A stretch of DNA of 8,496 nucleotides. Origin: CAG-698 sp964385755. Lineage in GTDB: Bacteria; Bacillota_I; Bacilli_A; ML615J-28; CAG-698. The position numbers and the translations under genes are program-made. Below the pieces are notes generated by a model. It worked only from the letters and a program-made list of their open reading frames with translations. It did not search any database and had not been told where the DNA came from. The stretch covers positions 1 through 8,496 of the forward strand of contig CAYLPZ010000036.1 of NCBI GenBank assembly GCA_964385755.1, in the 5' to 3' direction. Below, piece after piece: positions 1-5,922 of the stretch (its first letter is position 1; each line of letters opens with the position of its first letter).

Positions 1-140
1 GAGAATATACTCCTTTAGAATTAATTAAAGATAATTATCCTAAATATGTATTAACGACAGACTTCTTAATTCAAAAACGTAATGGTATTATTCATGCGAA
101 TATTGCAGAATTCATAGGAAATAATCTAGAGTTTAATTAG
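1..140 (+). CDS. C-terminal end of an AAA ATPase of the DUF4143 type (5' end outside window)
   Basis: Reading from base 3, the frame is open from the window edge and ends at TAG 138-140. It gives about 45 residues, including IKDNYPKYVLTTD, RNGIIHANIAEF and a short polar tail. This is the usual C-terminus of the family of single-protein P-loop ATPases with a DUF4143 domain: a conserved DNYPKY block, then NGI-H-N and a final hydrophobic helix. That the family is recognised from such a short piece is a judgement from pattern memory. The ATPase core must lie left of the window, so I cannot tell whether the gene is intact. Family members are abundant in low-GC gut bacteria and mostly of unknown role. 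A second, decayed copy follows directly, and a third copy starts at 8367. Confidence 0.72.
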   Translation, partial: EYTPLELIKDNYPKYVLTTDFLIQKRNGIIHANIAEFIGNNLEFN

Positions 141-142
141 AT

Positions 143-490
143 ATTCAATTTGTTTTAATTAATAATGAATTAGTATATCGTGGATATTCAGTTAATGTCG
201 GAGTAGTAGTTATTAATTCTAAAAATGAGAATAATGTTTTAACAAGAACACAATTAGAAGTTAATTTTGTCGCAACAAAAGGTAGCAAAAAATATTATAT
301 TCAATCTGTATATAAGCTATATGATGAATCAAAAGTTGAACAAGAAAGAAAATCGCTTATAAATATTGATGATTCCTTTAAAAAGATAATAGTTGTAAGA
401 GATCCAGTTAAAGCTATGAACGATGAACACGGTATAACTACAATTGGAATTGTTGAATCTTTATCTAACGTTTATAGTATGGACATATAG
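143..490 (+). pseudogene. Remnant C-terminal third of a second DUF4143-type AAA ATPase
   Basis: A continuous frame of about 115 codons has no start codon at its head and ends at TAG 488-490. It reads NNELVYRGYSVNVGVV, then QLEVNFVATKGSKKYYIQS, then IDDSFKKIIVVRD and a closing HGITTIGI. These are the conserved C-terminal blocks of the DUF4143 family: the NEL-RRGY-VDVGVV strand, the EVDFVA nuclease-fold-like motif (here EVNFVA, with Asp replaced by Asn) and the RIDDSFKKI block. The N-terminal ATPase part is absent. Homology begins within a few codons of the stop of the preceding fragment, so a deletion has removed the first two thirds. It belongs to a different subfamily from the 1-140 fragment, whose C-terminal blocks differ. 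It is very unlikely to be expressed. Confidence 0.75.
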
Positions 491-749
491 TGAAGTGACT
501 TATAGTACCATACACCTATATAAAAGATAGATATCGTAGCAGCTAAGCATGTGAGGAGTATACAACTTACATACCAAAAATAGAGGATAGACTATAAAAA
601 TAGGCCATTTTAGGCATAAATGCAGGTATTCTACCTTTATAATCATAGAAGATGTTTATAGACACAGGGTATTGAAAGATAGTGTAAAGGTCATAATTAG
701 TCTTAACCTCAGTGCGTCGAACATAAAACCTTTATAAAAATAAACTAAG
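491..749 (+). ncRNA. Candidate structured non-coding RNA, family not recognised
   Basis: These roughly 260 bases hold no credible ORF: the few ATGs lack a ribosome site and stop quickly. They end directly in a strong intrinsic terminator (750-786). Local hairpins are visible. ATGTGAG pairs with CTTACAT (about 549-572, one G-U pair), and AGGTA 624-628 pairs with TACCT 632-636. TAAAGGT 685-691 can pair either upstream with ACCTTTA 633-639 or downstream with ACCTTTA 728-734, the exclusive-pairing layout of a switch or long-range closing helix. The base composition is less biased than the flanking spacer. No gene follows the terminator for about 65 bases, so a stand-alone small RNA is likelier than a leader. 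I see no clear promoter, and I do not recognise RNase P, tmRNA, SRP, 6S or T-box signatures. Confidence 0.4.
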
Positions 750-786
750 TAAGAAGAGATATTTGGTAAGTCTCTTCTTATTTTTT
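750..786 (+). terminator. Strong intrinsic terminator
   Basis: A perfect 10-bp stem TAAGAAGAGA (750-759) / TCTCTTCTTA (771-780) with an 11-base loop is followed at once by six T. It closes the putative RNA at 491-749. Confidence 0.88.
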
Positions 787-808
787 AATGGAATAAGATT
801 TTTATTTA

Positions 809-817
809 TGATATAAT
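809..817 (+). promoter_or_regulatory. Extended -10 promoter
   Basis: TGATATAAT matches the extended -10 consensus TGnTATAAT exactly. No good -35 lies 16-18 bases upstream, as is allowed for extended -10 promoters. A start near 824 would transcribe the 24-codon ORF and the 961 gene. The same nine bases occur at 7043-7051. Confidence 0.6.
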
Positions 818-850
818 GGCTTTATAAAATAGTAAATAAAGGAAGTTTTA

Positions 851-925
851 ATGATGCATATAAAAATCATAATTAATTATTTGTATATTATTATGGATAT
901 TTTATATTTTTTATTGCAATTTTAA
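851..925 (+). CDS. Possible 24-residue hydrophobic peptide upstream of the acidic protein gene
   Basis: ATG 851 (or the next codon, also ATG) opens 24 codons ending at TAA 923-925. A purine-rich AAAGGAAG site lies at 838-845, six bases ahead. The peptide is almost wholly Ile/Leu/Tyr/Phe/Met, with one Lys near the start and one Asp in the middle, so it could span or insert into a membrane. It sits just behind the promoter at 809-817 and 35 bases ahead of the next start. It could be a leader peptide, a small membrane or type I toxin-like peptide, or chance in AT-rich DNA. Only the site spacing and promoter position support it. I do not recognise it. Confidence 0.3.
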   Translation: MMHIKIIINYLYIIMDILYFLLQF

Positions 926-960
926 AGTATATAATGTATATTAAGAAAAAGGAGGAAAAT

Positions 961-1434
961 ATGTTTTTTGCAAAATATTTAATAAAACTAATAAAAAAAG
1001 CATCTTCAGCATTAAATCTTGAAATATCTGATATTAAGTGTGATTCGGATTCTATAGAATTTGTGGTTGATGGAGTTACTATGTATGGTGTCTTATTTAA
1101 AGAAGAAGAAGGAACTAAATTAAGATTATATTTTGTTTTAATAGACAGAAATTTTGATATGAATGATAATGAAGCGTTGTTGGAAGCATTTCCCATTATA
1201 AATTCATTTAATTTAAATGAAGGTGGAAAGTTACAATTAGTACTTTTGCCAGATTCTGAAGAAGAGACATTGATGCCTGCTTTTAAAGCGTTTGATGTTT
1301 ATGTTCCTCAAGATATTATTGAAGATGTTGAACTGGAAGAAGATATTACTAATTTGTTAATTGGTATTTTAGCATATACTGAAAAAGTAGATTATTATAT
1401 TGAAAATTATGTTAAAGAATTAGAAAATATTTAG
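961..1434 (+). CDS. Acidic cytosolic protein, YbjN-like pattern, function unknown
   Basis: The protein has 157 residues from ATG 961, preceded by a strong AAAAAGGAGG site ending at 955. An upstream in-frame ATG at 934 has no such site and would place this one inside the gene, so 961 is preferred. Residues 1-19 form a basic amphipathic helix. The rest is rich in Asp and Glu, with alternating strands (EFVVDGVTMYGVLF, KLRLYFVLIDRNF), an IINSFNLNEGGKLQLVLL block near 79-96 and a helical end with LLIGILAYTEKVDYYIENY. The N-x-x-N block after a helix, followed by two strands and a long terminal helix, resembles the YbjN / type III chaperone-like fold. That is inference from pattern only. No signal peptide is seen. 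It is monocistronic, with its own promoter and terminator. An immunity-type role is possible but unproven. Confidence 0.8.
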   Translation: MFFAKYLIKLIKKASSALNLEISDIKCDSDSIEFVVDGVTMYGVLFKEEEGTKLRLYFVLIDRNFDMNDNEALLEAFPIINSFNLNEGGKLQLVLLPDSEEETLMPAFKAFDVYVPQDIIEDVELEEDITNLLIGILAYTEKVDYYIENYVKELENI

Positions 1435-1448
1435 TGTTTAAGTTTTAG

Positions 1449-1473
1449 GATTGGTGATATACCAATCTTTTTT
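1449..1473 (+). terminator. Intrinsic terminator after the acidic protein gene
   Basis: GATTGGT (1449-1455) pairs perfectly with ACCAATC (1461-1467) across a five-base loop, followed by six T. It begins 14 bases after the stop codon. Confidence 0.88.
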
Positions 1474-1766
1474 AAATGCAAAAGACTTACAATTTTAGGT
1501 GATATATGATATAACCCAAATTTGCCTCAGTTAATTGTAAAATACCCTTTTATTTTGGTTTTTTTTTAATATTTTTATTCATTTTTGCTTTTTTTAATCT
1601 TTTTTTGCTGTTTTTCTTTATTTTATCTTTGGTAAAATTATGTACTTATATTATATACCTATGAGTAAAAATTATATTATTTTTATGCTTGTTTTTAGGT
1701 TTAATAATTCTATTTTCTTAAATAGTTTAACTGGTATTTTTAATTGACATTTACATGGAGGTCTAA
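1474..1766. other. AT-rich spacer with phased T-tracts (predicted curved DNA)
   Basis: No gene is visible on either strand. Runs of five to nine T are centred near 1563, 1574, 1584, 1592, 1603, 1613 and 1622. Their mean step is close to 10 bases, one helical turn, which is the arrangement known to bend DNA. A loose TTACAATT...AATTGTAA inverted repeat lies near 1489-1540. A possible promoter for the helicase gene lies in the TTGGTA / TTATAT region around 1630-1660, but it is weak. The ribosome site GGAGGT (1757-1762) for the next gene sits close to its ATG. Confidence 0.5.
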
Positions 1767-3491
1767 ATGGCTATAATTTATCCTAAGAACTATGATTTAA
1801 ATGTTATTAAATCAAAATCTGAGTCAGAAGCAATTATATTAAAAATGTTTTCCAAAATGGATGTTGAAAAAACCAAAGATTGGAAAATATATTATAGTTA
1901 TATTTTCAAGGGAAAAGTAAAGTCAAAGAGTAATGAAGGATTCAATATAAAAATTAACAACGAAATTGATTTTTTAATATTAGCACCAGATGTGGGTTTT
2001 TTTGTTTTTGAGATAAAGGGTGGAGATATTATATATACTCCTGAAGAAGGCTACATTTCACTTAATAGGGCTACAAAAAGTGAATTTAAAATAAAACCTT
2101 ATCAGCAAGCTAAAGAAAATTATTACGGACTAAAGAAATTGTTGAAAGAGTTATATAAAGAATTAAATAACAAATCGATTATGTTTGATAGTTTTGTAGG
2201 AGGAACATTAGTTGGATTTCCTGATATAACAAAAATTCCTACAGGAGGTTTAGAATCAGATGGGAATGATACATATGTAGGTGGAATGAACTTATATGAA
2301 TTTATCATGAGATATTCTTCGTTGCTCAAACAAAGAAAAGATAAAATTATCCCAACGAAAAAAGATGTTGAAGTTGTTGAAAAGAAATTATTAGGAAGTG
2401 AATTTTACCATTCAATGAATGAAAAAGATTATAAAGATTCGGTGAATTTATCTATAAATAATCAAACAGAAGAACAAAGCACTACATTTAAAGGATTGCT
2501 AAACAATAAACGATGTTTAATAAAAGGAAAAGCAGGAACGGGTAAAACTATTTTATGTGAGTTTTTATATAAATATCTAACAGAAGAAAAGAAACTTAGT
2601 GTAATTTATTTTACATATAATAAATTAATTGCGGAAAGATTGAATTACGATTTAAAAACGACGTCTAGCAGTAAATGTTATTCTATTATTGAATACTTAG
2701 AAAATGAATATAGAAAATACAATGATGATAATATTTCTCTAGACTTTGAAGAAAAGAAAAAATTCTTATTTGAATCTTCAATTAGTATTTTAGATAAAAG
2801 ACTCGATTCTATAAAATATGATTGTTTAATAATCTATGAGGCTCAAGATATTGATGGTAATGAAAATACGTTAATGTTATTTGATTATTTATTGAATGAT
2901 GGTTTAGAAAACGGGCATTGTTATATATTTTATGATAAAAATCAAACAATATTTAATCCGAAAAATAAAAAAATATATGAACTTGAGGAATTTGGAGAAA
3001 ATCATTATCGATATTGTAATTTTGAATTAATTAGAAATTGTAGAAATAGTATGGGAATAAAGCAAAGTCTTGATTTAATATTAGAAAATACAAAATCTAA
3101 TACTTTAAATAATATTAAAGATGAATTAATTAATGAAGATACTAAATATTATGAAATTTCTAATTCAATTGGTGGTGCTCAAGTTATTAAAGATATAATA
3201 AAAGATCTTATGAAAAAAGGAATTAAGAGAAAACAAATAACAATATTATTTAATCGATCAGAAAAAGATAATATTATACTTAATGAACTGCAACGCACAT
3301 ATAATAATTATTTTATAAGGTACAATTCAAAAAGAAATGATGTTTTAACTTATTCAACAGTATCAGCTTTTAAAGGACTTGAAAATGATATTATTATATA
3401 CGTTAATGATAATTTTTATTCTAAATCTAGAGATCATTATGTTGCAATAAGTAGAAGTAAAGTTTTAGGATATATCTTTAAAGTGTTTTAA
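1767..3491 (+). CDS. NERD nuclease-domain / UvrD-type superfamily 1 helicase
   Basis: The protein has 574 residues. The N-terminal NERD (nuclease-related) domain shows EIDFLIL (Asp68), then FEIKGG (Glu82, Lys84) and the PYQQAKEN block (Gln113/114), the expected D...ExK core. The helicase part follows: Q-motif-like TEEQ (234-237), Walker A GKAGTGKT (254-261), motif Ia YFTYNKLIAERL (281-292), motif II IIYEAQD (355-361), motif III IFYDKNQTIF (387-396), motif IV ELIRNCRN (420-427), motif V YSTVSAFKGLE (529-539) and motif VI YVAISRS (558-564). Motif II normally reads DEAQD. Here Tyr357 replaces the Mg-binding Asp, a one-base GAT-to-TAT change, so ATPase activity may be impaired. NERD helicases are predicted to process nucleic acid and recur in defence islands. 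No partner gene is in the same operon. The SD GGAGGT lies only four bases ahead of ATG. Confidence 0.88.
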   Translation: MAIIYPKNYDLNVIKSKSESEAIILKMFSKMDVEKTKDWKIYYSYIFKGKVKSKSNEGFNIKINNEIDFLILAPDVGFFVFEIKGGDIIYTPEEGYISLNRATKSEFKIKPYQQAKENYYGLKKLLKELYKELNNKSIMFDSFVGGTLVGFPDITKIPTGGLESDGNDTYVGGMNLYEFIMRYSSLLKQRKDKIIPTKKDVEVVEKKLLGSEFYHSMNEKDYKDSVNLSINNQTEEQSTTFKGLLNNKRCLIKGKAGTGKTILCEFLYKYLTEEKKLSVIYFTYNKLIAERLNYDLKTTSSSKCYSIIEYLENEYRKYNDDNISLDFEEKKKFLFESSISILDKRLDSIKYDCLIIYEAQDIDGNENTLMLFDYLLNDGLENGHCYIFYDKNQTIFNPKNKKIYELEEFGENHYRYCNFELIRNCRNSMGIKQSLDLILENTKSNTLNNIKDELINEDTKYYEISNSIGGAQVIKDIIKDLMKKGIKRKQITILFNRSEKDNIILNELQRTYNNYFIRYNSKRNDVLTYSTVSAFKGLENDIIIYVNDNFYSKSRDHYVAISRSKVLGYIFKVF

Positions 3492-3749
3492 AGATATAAA
3501 AAAAGGCTACTTCAAATTAAGTAATTAGATTGTAATTATTTTTTAATTTCATTATATAAAATTAGAGTACGTAAAAAAGTCTTTTCCATCTTAAATTTTA
3601 TGAAGCTAAACAAGTTTCCGAAATTAAAAAATATAATCATTGTAAATCGCATGATAATCAAAGAATCAAAAATCACAGTTTAGAATATTTATATAAAATT
3701 GATTAACAACATAATTCATAAAAGCAGACGGAATGACTTAGGAAAAAAC
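3492..3749 (+). other. Spacer with no intact gene; possible coding scrap at 3575-3706
   Basis: This spacer follows the helicase gene. One frame without a start codon is open from 3575 to TAA 3704-3706. It reads about 43 residues including YEAKQVSEIKKYNHCK and RIKNHSLEYLYKID, whose charge pattern looks more like protein than random AT-rich DNA. I do not recognise a family. It may be the tail of a lost gene or chance. Only weak A/T inverted repeats follow the helicase stop, with no convincing terminator. Confidence 0.3.
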
Positions 3750-3777
3750 TTGACATTTAATAAAGAAAAAGTATAAT
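3750..3777 (+). promoter_or_regulatory. Sigma-A promoter ahead of a broken gene
   Basis: TTGACA (3750-3755) and TATAAT (3772-3777) are both exact consensus, with a 16-base spacer. Transcription should begin near 3784, just ahead of the ATG at 3800. The 5' leader would be only about 16 bases and lacks a clear Shine-Dalgarno. Confidence 0.75.
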
Positions 3778-3799
3778 ATACATAAATAGATGTAATTTT

Positions 3800-4328
3800 A
3801 TGAGTTATGATTATGCAATAAAAGTATTTAATGAAGATAAATATATTTGTGTAATTACTTTAAAACATTCTAATTATGATAATGTTATATGGTGGCAATT
3901 AGAAACATTAATAGATGCTTATAGAAATAAGGAAATTTCAAAAAATATTTTTGAATAAACTATTGAGTATGAAACTAAATATTTCGAAGTTGGTGATGAT
4001 TACGTAGATTTAGATTATATTTCTCAAAAAATTTATTTTTTAAATGAAACTATTACATTACCATCTTACCCAATATATACTTTTAAATAAATAGAATATG
4101 CTTTTCCTGTTCCAATTAAAGTTATAAAAAAATGATCAATATTATCTTGAAGCGGAAGGAAATAAAGAATTGCTGATAAGCGTAAGTTTTGATAAAGAAG
4201 AATTACTTTACAAATCAGACTTATCATTTTTAGAATTTATAATAGTATGTGATTTTTATCATTCAATAATGGATTCTCCAAATGATCATATTCTTGGAGA
4301 TAAAATTATTAAGTTTAATGAAATATAA
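3800..4328 (+). pseudogene. Broken gene of about 176 codons, family unknown
   Basis: From ATG 3800 one frame gives 52 residues (MSYDYAIKVFNEDKY...), then TAA. It continues in the same frame through YFEVGDDYVDLDYISQKIYF to a second TAA (about 4088-4090), and on to VPIKVIK. There the frame shifts at a run of seven A (4126-4132) and resumes one base off with DQYYLEAEGNKELLISVSF, ending at TAA 4326-4328. The three pieces join into one plausible acidic, aromatic-rich protein, so this is one gene with two nonsense mutations and one homopolymer frameshift. Its size and composition resemble the small acidic proteins elsewhere in the window, which would fit an orphan immunity-type gene, but I do not recognise the family. 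A near-perfect promoter still stands upstream. Confidence 0.72.
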
Positions 4329-4364
4329 AAAAATGTCTTAAAAAAACATTTACATTTTTGTTTA
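4329..4364 (+). terminator. A/T-rich intrinsic terminator
   Basis: AAAAATGT (4329-4336) can pair with ACATTTTT (4353-4360). A shorter alternative uses AAATGT / ACATTT (4346-4351). A T-rich tract follows. The stem is weak because it is nearly all A-T. Confidence 0.5.
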
Positions 4365-4379
4365 TTAAATTAAATAAAC

Positions 4380-4410
4380 TTGTTTTATTATTTTATGAAT
4401 TTTGTATAAT
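4380..4410 (+). promoter_or_regulatory. Probable promoter of the nucleotidyltransferase operon
   Basis: The -10 TATAAT (4405-4410) is exact and has TG immediately before it. TTGTTT (4380-4385) is a fair -35 but with a long 19-base spacer. The position, 56 bases ahead of the start codon, is suitable. Confidence 0.5.
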
Positions 4411-4465
4411 TGAATGTGTAAAGAATGATATAAATATCAATTAGTATTAAGGTGATAAGTGGACA

Positions 4466-5128
4466 ATGAATAAGGATTTTATAATAAATTCATTTAATAT
4501 AGATGAATATTTAACTATGCTTGCTGATGAAATATGCAAATATGATTGCAAAGAACCAGTTGAATTGTCAATAGTTGGAGGTGCAGCGATCATATTAAAA
4601 TATAAATTTAAAAACTATACAAGAGATATTGATATTATTAATCCTGTTTCAGATATATTAGCAAAATCTATTGATAATATTTCAGCTAGATTAAATATAC
4701 CAAGAAAGTGGATTGACAATTCTATAACACGGCTTAATAAATATACTGATAAATATCATTTATTTTTAAAATATTATAAAACATATAAAAATGTTTTAAA
4801 TGTATATATTATAGATGTTGACGGGTTAATAGTATCTAAATTAGTAAGTGCAAGAAAATTAAAAAATGATATTACAGATGTTGTAAATATCTTATATGAA
4901 CAAAAATTATTAAATCATCAAATAAATTATGACATAATTGATGATGCAATGATTAAAATTTATGGAGATTGGAATTTCGTTGATGATTATGTTCACGATT
5001 TTATCAAAGAAATAATGAAAATACATGATTTAAGTGAACTAATTGATGAAATAAAATCAATAAAACATTTGCCGAATGTTAAAGAAAAAGCATTTGTTGC
5101 ATTAAATAATTATAAAAAGAAATTATAG
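4466..5128 (+). CDS. Nucleotidyltransferase of the DUF6036 / AbiEii-like group
   Basis: The protein has 220 residues. The N-terminal nucleotidyltransferase signature is clear: ELSIVGGAAIILKY (33-46, with the Gly-Gly turn) followed by TRDIDII (52-58), whose Asp54 and Asp56 would bind metal. NIPRKWIDNSI (77-87) matches the 'LP-dWLND' block typical of DUF6036. LNVYIIDVDGLIVSKLVSAR (111-130) followed by Asp135 and Asp138 matches the 'leyLLamKl-AgR-kD-xD' stretch. Such proteins resemble the AbiEii toxin and are usually predicted nucleotidyl- or RNA-modifying enzymes; the substrate cannot be read here. The start is ATG 4466 with AAGGTG at 4449-4454, 11 bases ahead. The next gene starts 15 bases after the stop, so the two are probably one operon. 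The AbiEi-type antitoxin normally paired with AbiEii is not seen. Confidence 0.8.
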   Translation: MNKDFIINSFNIDEYLTMLADEICKYDCKEPVELSIVGGAAIILKYKFKNYTRDIDIINPVSDILAKSIDNISARLNIPRKWIDNSITRLNKYTDKYHLFLKYYKTYKNVLNVYIIDVDGLIVSKLVSARKLKNDITDVVNILYEQKLLNHQINYDIIDDAMIKIYGDWNFVDDYVHDFIKEIMKIHDLSELIDEIKSIKHLPNVKEKAFVALNNYKKKL

Positions 5129-5143
5129 AAAGGATATATAATT

Positions 5144-5722
5144 ATGAGTTTTAAAAATGGAAAATTTAAATTTACTGATATGGAGCGCGAAATTAAATAC
5201 AGTGAAGATTTTGATGAAATATATAAATATTTAGAGAATTGTGGCATTATGGAGGTAACATATTATGCATTTGATGAACATACGGATTTGGCAGTGTTTC
5301 ATAAAATTATATCATCAAATACAGATTTCTCCTGTTATGACGATTTAGAAGATGAAGAATTATGTCATGACGATTTAGAAGATGATGTTGATAAATATTT
5401 TGTTACGACGTATTTTAATGATGATTGGCAAAGGGATATTTATAACCGCCTTTTAGAATATAATATTTCTGACTTTGGCGGTGAAGAATTGTTTGATCTA
5501 TATGGTAATATTTTACCTGAATATATAGAATACATAAATATATGGAAATTAAAGTACGCAGTAAATGAAACATTAGAATCAGAAGATTCTGAAACATTAT
5601 TCATTTTTGATTGTAGTGAGTGCTCATATGAATTTTTGGATAAGTTAGGTATTATCGAAAATTCAGTATTTTATGTATTAAATGGGAAATTGTATTCATT
5701 GATTTTTGCTATGTTTTATTAA
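5144..5722 (+). CDS. Strongly acidic protein of unknown function, operon partner of the nucleotidyltransferase
   Basis: The protein has 192 residues from ATG 5144, with an AAAGGA site near 5129-5134 that overlaps the end of the preceding gene. No known domain is recognised. The protein is very rich in Asp and Glu and in Tyr/Phe. It carries a 10-residue internal duplication at 64-83 (CYDDLEDEEL then CHDDLEDDVD). The middle contains FGGEELFDLYGNILPEYIEYINIWKLKY, and the end is hydrophobic (VFYVLNGKLYSLIFAMFY). The close spacing makes it a candidate partner, inhibitor or antitoxin of the nucleotidyltransferase; its acidity would suit binding a nucleic-acid-directed enzyme. This is inference. A remnant of another gene begins right at its stop, so the last residues may derive from a junction. 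No terminator was found after it. Confidence 0.75.
   Translation: MSFKNGKFKFTDMEREIKYSEDFDEIYKYLENCGIMEVTYYAFDEHTDLAVFHKIISSNTDFSCYDDLEDEELCHDDLEDDVDKYFVTTYFNDDWQRDIYNRLLEYNISDFGGEELFDLYGNILPEYIEYINIWKLKYAVNETLESEDSETLFIFDCSECSYEFLDKLGIIENSVFYVLNGKLYSLIFAMFY
5333..5392 (+). repeat. In-frame 30-bp tandem duplication within the acidic protein gene
   Basis: A 23-base core, TGT-T/C-ATGACGATTTAGAAGA-TGA in outline, occurs at 5333-5355 and again at 5363-5385 with one difference. The period is 30 bp, or ten codons, duplicating the residues C(Y/H)DDLED. Confidence 0.85.
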
Positions 5723-5724
5723 TT

Positions 5725-5826
5725 TATGGTTTTGTATATGCAAGAAAAGCAGGTACGGTAAATATTACATGTATAAACAAATATGATAATAGTTATGTTG
5801 GAACAATTACTATTGATGTTGTATAA
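5725..5826 (+). pseudogene. C-terminal scrap of a bacterial Ig-like (Big_2-type) domain
   Basis: A frame ending at TAA 5824-5826 reads GFVYARKAGTVNITCINKY and then VGTITIDVV. This is the final strand pair of a group 2 bacterial Ig-like domain, where 'G-V-A-KAGT-x-I-T...G-x-x-TV-V' is the hallmark. Such domains usually lie in cell-surface or phage tail proteins. No start codon and no remainder of the protein are present. Homology begins within a few bases of the preceding gene's stop, so a deletion or insertion joined the two. The domain assignment rests on about 33 residues and is good but not certain. Confidence 0.55.
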
Positions 5827-5831
5827 ATTGT

Positions 5832-5861
5832 TTGACATTTTTAATATAAAATATATATAAT
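5832..5861 (+). promoter_or_regulatory. Sigma-A promoter of the small membrane protein gene
   Basis: TTGACA (5832-5837) and TATAAT (5856-5861) have an 18-base spacer; overlapping TATATA alternatives shorten it. The predicted start near 5868 is very close to the first ATG (5882). The first ribosome site (5867-5872) would then lie at the extreme 5' end of the RNA, so the second copy of the site may be the better one. Confidence 0.65.
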
Positions 5862-5862
5862 A

Positions 5863-5922
5863 TTATAAGGTGATTAATTATATGAAAAAGAATTATAAGG
5901 TGATTAATTATATGAAAAAGAA
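5863..5922 (+). repeat. Perfect 30-bp tandem duplication of a ribosome site plus start codon
   Basis: Bases 5863-5892 are repeated exactly at 5893-5922. Each copy holds AAGGTG, an eight- to nine-base spacer and ATGAAAAAGAA. Because 30 is a multiple of three, both ATGs (5882 and 5912) are in the same frame, and translation could begin at either. Confidence 0.92.

Noticed and set aside
934..960. Upstream in-frame ATG of the acidic protein gene
   Set aside because: No Shine-Dalgarno precedes it, and the strong AAAAAGGAGG site would then lie inside the coding region; ATG 961 fits far better.
891..1196. Reverse-strand open frame of 101 codons
   Set aside because: It is antisense to the acidic protein gene at 961-1434, lacks a ribosome site and has a low-complexity Ser/Asn/Ile product typical of a shadow frame.
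1744..1749. TTGACA just before the helicase start as a -35 element
   Set aside because: No -10 follows at 16-18 bases; the expected position is already inside the coding region.
2123..2329. Reverse-strand open frame of 68 codons
   Set aside because: It lies wholly inside the NERD domain of the helicase gene, whose motifs prove the + strand frame.
3800..4328. Stop-codon reassignment (TAA read as sense) to explain the interrupted gene
   Set aside because: Intact genes in the window end with TAA or TAG, and this gene also has a frameshift, so simple decay explains it.
5415..5597. Reverse-strand open frame of 60 codons
   Set aside because: It is antisense to the acidic protein gene and has no ribosome site or recognisable domain.
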